Below are positions 61,679-64,000 of a stretch of 64,000 nt of DNA, one piece after another. The DNA is from Cupriavidus oxalaticus (GTDB taxonomy: Bacteria; Pseudomonadota; Gammaproteobacteria; Burkholderiales; Burkholderiaceae): contig NZ_CP038635.1 of the NCBI RefSeq assembly GCF_004768545.1, forward strand, positions 1,054,001 through 1,118,000, given 5' to 3'. Each line of letters starts with the position of its first letter. Positions within the stretch are counted from its first letter, which is position 1. The translations under genes were made by a program, and so were the position numbers. A model generated the notes under the pieces. That model was not told the DNA's origin. It worked only from the letters and a program-made list of their open reading frames with translations, and searched no databases.

Positions 61679-63240
61679 GATTGCACCTCGTTGCCGGCAA
61701 CGGCCGGCACGGTATTGGTTTCGGCAGGCTCCTGGCTGTCGCGGTGTGGCCGGCCAGCCGGGGAGGAGAAAGACGGGACATCGAACTGCAGCACGCCGTC
61801 GGCGATGCGCCCGTGCCGGATCGTCAGCATGTCTTTCAAGTAATTCTGATAGACGCGCCAGGGCTTGCGGTCGCCTTGACGGGGCAGCACGGTGGCGGCA
61901 CGTTGCACATAGCCCGACGTGAAATCCAGGAACGGCGTGGGCTGCATGCCGGCCGGCGCGCGCGGCATCGCCATGCGGTGGCCATGGCGGCCCATATGGC
62001 GCAACAGGCGGCAGACGTACTCGGCGGTGAGGTCGGCCTTGAGCGTCCACGAGGCATTGGTGTAGCCGAAGGCGAGCACCAGGTTGGGCACGCCGCTCAG
62101 CATCATCCCCTTGTACGCGAACGAGTCGGCGGGGCGGCGCGGCTCGCCGTCGACGCTGACCGCGATGTCGCCCAGCATGTTCAGCTTCAGCCCAGTGGCC
62201 ACGACTACTATATCTGCGGCGAGCGTCTTGCCGCTGGCCAGCACGATGCCGTCTTCGGTGAACCGTTCGATGGTATCGGTCTCCACCGTGGCACGGCCGT
62301 CGCGGATGGCGCCGAACAGGTCGCCATCGGGCACCAGGCACAGGCGCTGGTCCCATGGGTTGTAGCGCGGCGTGAGATGCGTCGCGACGTCGAAACCCGG
62401 TGCCAGCTGCGCCGCCGCCATGCCGATCAGCTTTTCCCTGGTGCGCGCGGGCCGCCGCCGCGCCAGCTGGAAGAACATCATGCCGAGCAGCACGTTCTTC
62501 CAGCGCGTGGCGCCGTAGGCCAGCCGCTCGGGCAGCAGCCTGCGCAGCTTGTGGGCGATCGCGTCTTCGGCGGGGCGCGTCACGATGTAGGTGGGCGAGC
62601 GTTGCAGCATGGTCACCTGCGCGGCGCGCTTTGCCATCTCCGGCACCAGCGTGACCGCCGTGGCGCCGCTGCCGATCACCACAACGCGTTTGCCGCCGTA
62701 GTCGAGCGATTCGTCCCAGAACTGTGGATGCAGGATGCGGCCGCGGAAGCGCTCCTCGCCGTCAAAGGCCGGGCGGTGCCCCTCGGCATAGCTGTAATAG
62801 CCGGCGCAGACATAGAGCAGGCGGGTGCGCAGGCGCAGGCGGCTGTGATTTGCCGTACGCTCGGCCTCGACCGTCCAGCAGCCGGCGGCGCTTTCCCATG
62901 CGGCGCTGACGACCTTGTGGCCAAAGCGGATATGCGGCGTGATGCCGGCTTCCTCGGCGGTCTCGCGGATATAGGCCCGGATCGACGGCCCGTCGGTGAT
63001 GGCCCTGGCGCCGCGCCAGGGCTTGAAGCGGTAGCCCAGCGTGTACATGTCCGAGTCGGAGCGGATGCCCGGGTAGCGGAACAGGTCCCAGGTGCCGCCG
63101 ATGGCGTCGCGGGCTTCCAGGATGGCGTAGCGCTTGCCGGGGCAGCGCATCTGCAGGTGGCGCGCGGCGCCGATGCCGGACAGGCCGGCGCCTACGATCA
63201 GGACATCGAGGACGGCATCATCAGGATGGGCTGCGGTCAT
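61675..63240 (-). CDS. flavin-containing monooxygenase, Baeyer-Villiger (EthA-like)
   Basis: 521 aa. FAD-binding GAGLSGIGAARHLQ near residue 17, NADPH-binding VVVIGSGATAVTLVPEM near 180, and between them a Baeyer-Villiger fingerprint variant, FRGRILHPQFWDES. The substrate side resembles EthA-type enzymes that oxidise ketones to esters. The start is ATG 63240; an in-frame ATG at 63249 adds three residues. It is divergent from a TetR gene whose operator dyads lie between them, and coupled to a hydrolase downstream. Confidence 0.9.
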   Translation of the reverse strand: MTAAHPDDAVLDVLIVGAGLSGIGAARHLQMRCPGKRYAILEARDAIGGTWDLFRYPGIRSDSDMYTLGYRFKPWRGARAITDGPSIRAYIRETAEEAGITPHIRFGHKVVSAAWESAAGCWTVEAERTANHSRLRLRTRLLYVCAGYYSYAEGHRPAFDGEERFRGRILHPQFWDESLDYGGKRVVVIGSGATAVTLVPEMAKRAAQVTMLQRSPTYIVTRPAEDAIAHKLRRLLPERLAYGATRWKNVLLGMMFFQLARRRPARTREKLIGMAAAQLAPGFDVATHLTPRYNPWDQRLCLVPDGDLFGAIRDGRATVETDTIERFTEDGIVLASGKTLAADIVVVATGLKLNMLGDIAVSVDGEPRRPADSFAYKGMMLSGVPNLVLAFGYTNASWTLKADLTAEYVCRLLRHMGRHGHRMAMPRAPAGMQPTPFLDFTSGYVQRAATVLPRQGDRKPWRVYQNYLKDMLTIRHGRIADGVLQFDVPSFSSPAGRPHRDSQEPAETNTVPAVAGNEVQS

Positions 63241-63263
63241 GTCAGGCATCCGGGGGCGAGTGG

Positions 63264-63293
63264 CGCTTCTGACAACATAGGTTGTCAGAAGCG
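63264..63293. promoter_or_regulatory. perfect 13-bp operator dyad (TetR site 1)
   Basis: CGCTTCTGACAAC, ATAG, GTTGTCAGAAGCG: perfect inverted repeat, containing TGACA-N8-TGTCA (63270-63287). It overlaps a possible minus-strand promoter for the monooxygenase (-35 TTGTCT, 17 bp, -10 TATGTT), so a bound repressor would block it. Confidence 0.75.
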
Positions 63294-63308
63294 ATAAGAC
63301 AAGGCATC

Positions 63309-63326
63309 TGACAATAGGGAATGTCA
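63309..63326. promoter_or_regulatory. second TGACA-N8-TGTCA operator (TetR site 2)
   Basis: TGACA (63309-63313), eight bases, TGTCA (63322-63326): the same half-sites and spacing as site 1, ending two bases before the tetR start. It is suited for autorepression. Confidence 0.65.
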
Positions 63327-63328
63327 TA

Positions 63329-63955
63329 ATGGCGCACATGACCCCCGAGCTCACCCCCGCACGCCGCTACCGCGGCGCCGAAGCCGAAGAACGGCGCGCT
63401 CAGCGCCGGAGCCAGCTGATCGCCGCGGCGGTGCAGGTCTATGGCGAGCGCGGTTACCAGAACGCCACGGTCAAGGCCGTCTGCGAGGCCGCCGGCCTGA
63501 CCGAGCGCTATTTCTACGAGTCATTCGCCAACAGCGAGGCGCTGCTGCTGGCGTCGTTCCAGGCGGTCACCCACCGCCTGCTGCAGACACTGGCGCGCGC
63601 CGGTGAGGCGGCCGGCGGCGACGGCCCCAACCGGGCGCTGGCCATGCTGCGCGCCTATTTCGGGACCTTGCAGTGCGAGCCGCGTTCGGCGCGGGTGTTC
63701 CTGGTGGAGATCCGCGGCGTCAGCAAGCTGGTCGATGGCGCGCTGGCGGATTCGCTGGGCGAATTCGGCGGCCTGCTGGCGCAGGCGCTGCTGCCGCCGG
63801 GCCGGCGGCTCGATCCGTTGCTGACCGCTGGCGTTGCGGGTGGGGTCATCCATGTCGCCCTGCGCTGGATCGGACAGGGCTATACACCCGATGTCGAAGT
63901 GGTGGCACGCACGGCGTTGCAGCTGGCCATGGTGCTGGCGCGCGAGCCGCACTAA
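63329..63955 (+). CDS. TetR/AcrR family transcriptional regulator
   Basis: 208 aa. The N-terminal helix-turn-helix is at about 25-72 (RSQLIAAAVQVYGERGYQNA, TVKAVCEAAGLTERYFYESF), and a ligand-binding helical domain follows. The start may be ATG 63329 or 63338 (MTPELTPARR). No ribosome site is clear. Divergent arrangement and the two matching dyads indicate autorepression and repression of the monooxygenase, hydrolase and possibly coq4-like operon. The inducer is unknown, perhaps a ketone substrate. Confidence 0.9.
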   Translation: MAHMTPELTPARRYRGAEAEERRAQRRSQLIAAAVQVYGERGYQNATVKAVCEAAGLTERYFYESFANSEALLLASFQAVTHRLLQTLARAGEAAGGDGPNRALAMLRAYFGTLQCEPRSARVFLVEIRGVSKLVDGALADSLGEFGGLLAQALLPPGRRLDPLLTAGVAGGVIHVALRWIGQGYTPDVEVVARTALQLAMVLAREPH

Positions 63956-64000
63956 GGCCCGCCGCCGGGCGCTTCACAGCTGCGGCGCTTCCGTCTTTTC

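Overview
The window is a high-GC (mid-60s percent by eye) chromosomal segment of a beta-proteobacterium. Gene content and order (recN, nadK, hrcA, hemH, hslR and grpE; yhdP, a nitrilase-family gene and tldD; glnE; many Bug-type solute-binding proteins; a nos cluster) point to Burkholderiaceae, most probably Cupriavidus or a close Ralstonia relative. This is recognition from memory, not a database match. No rRNA, tRNA, CRISPR array, insertion sequence or prophage was seen.

Layout. 1-332: the 3' end of a gamma-glutamyltransferase. 333-1261: a non-coding block made of a roughly 700-bp imperfect inverted repeat followed by four 41-bp tandem repeats. 1262-5548: a minus-strand acyl-CoA operon (3-hydroxyacyl-CoA dehydrogenase, enoyl-CoA hydratase, histidine phosphatase, APH-like kinase), divergent from a GST. 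6464-13319: single housekeeping and accessory genes (aminotransferase, PIN protein, yaaA, M14 carboxypeptidase, lipoprotein) and a Bug/N-formylglutamate amidohydrolase pair. 13448-19592: two LysR regulators and a benzoylformate decarboxylase/aromatic aldehyde dehydrogenase/Bug module. 19849-22553: a MoxR ATPase, GNAT and VWA operon. 23101-23857: two c-type cytochromes. 23944-33419: a nitrous oxide reductase cluster (apbE divergent; nosZ-R-D-F-Y-L).

33454-34704: the DAHP synthase gene aroG, preceded on its strand by what looks like a complete ribosome-mediated attenuator. It has a 23-codon leader peptide containing Phe-Tyr-Phe-Tyr-Phe-Phe, an antiterminator segment and a terminator with a U-tract. 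35004-43121: a methyltransferase, then the yhdP/nitrilase-family/tldD operon. 43122-46148: glnE. 46156-49057: a rhombosortase facing a subtilisin-like protease that ends in a GlyGly-CTERM-like tail, and, upstream of the protease, a small lipoprotein that looks like a free-standing copy of the protease's own prodomain. 49148-55754: recN, nadK, hrcA, hemH, hslR, a small membrane protein and grpE. 55838-56277: a thioredoxin-like gene broken by an apparent 2-bp GT-repeat change. 56305-64000: phospholipase A, a DUF1841 protein, an EamA transporter, a RutE-like nitroreductase, Coq4, and a Baeyer-Villiger monooxygenase/hydrolase pair divergent from a TetR gene with two matching operator dyads.

The observations I would follow first are the aroG attenuator, the rhombosortase/protease/free-prodomain module, and the kinase plus phosphatase inside an acyl-CoA operon.
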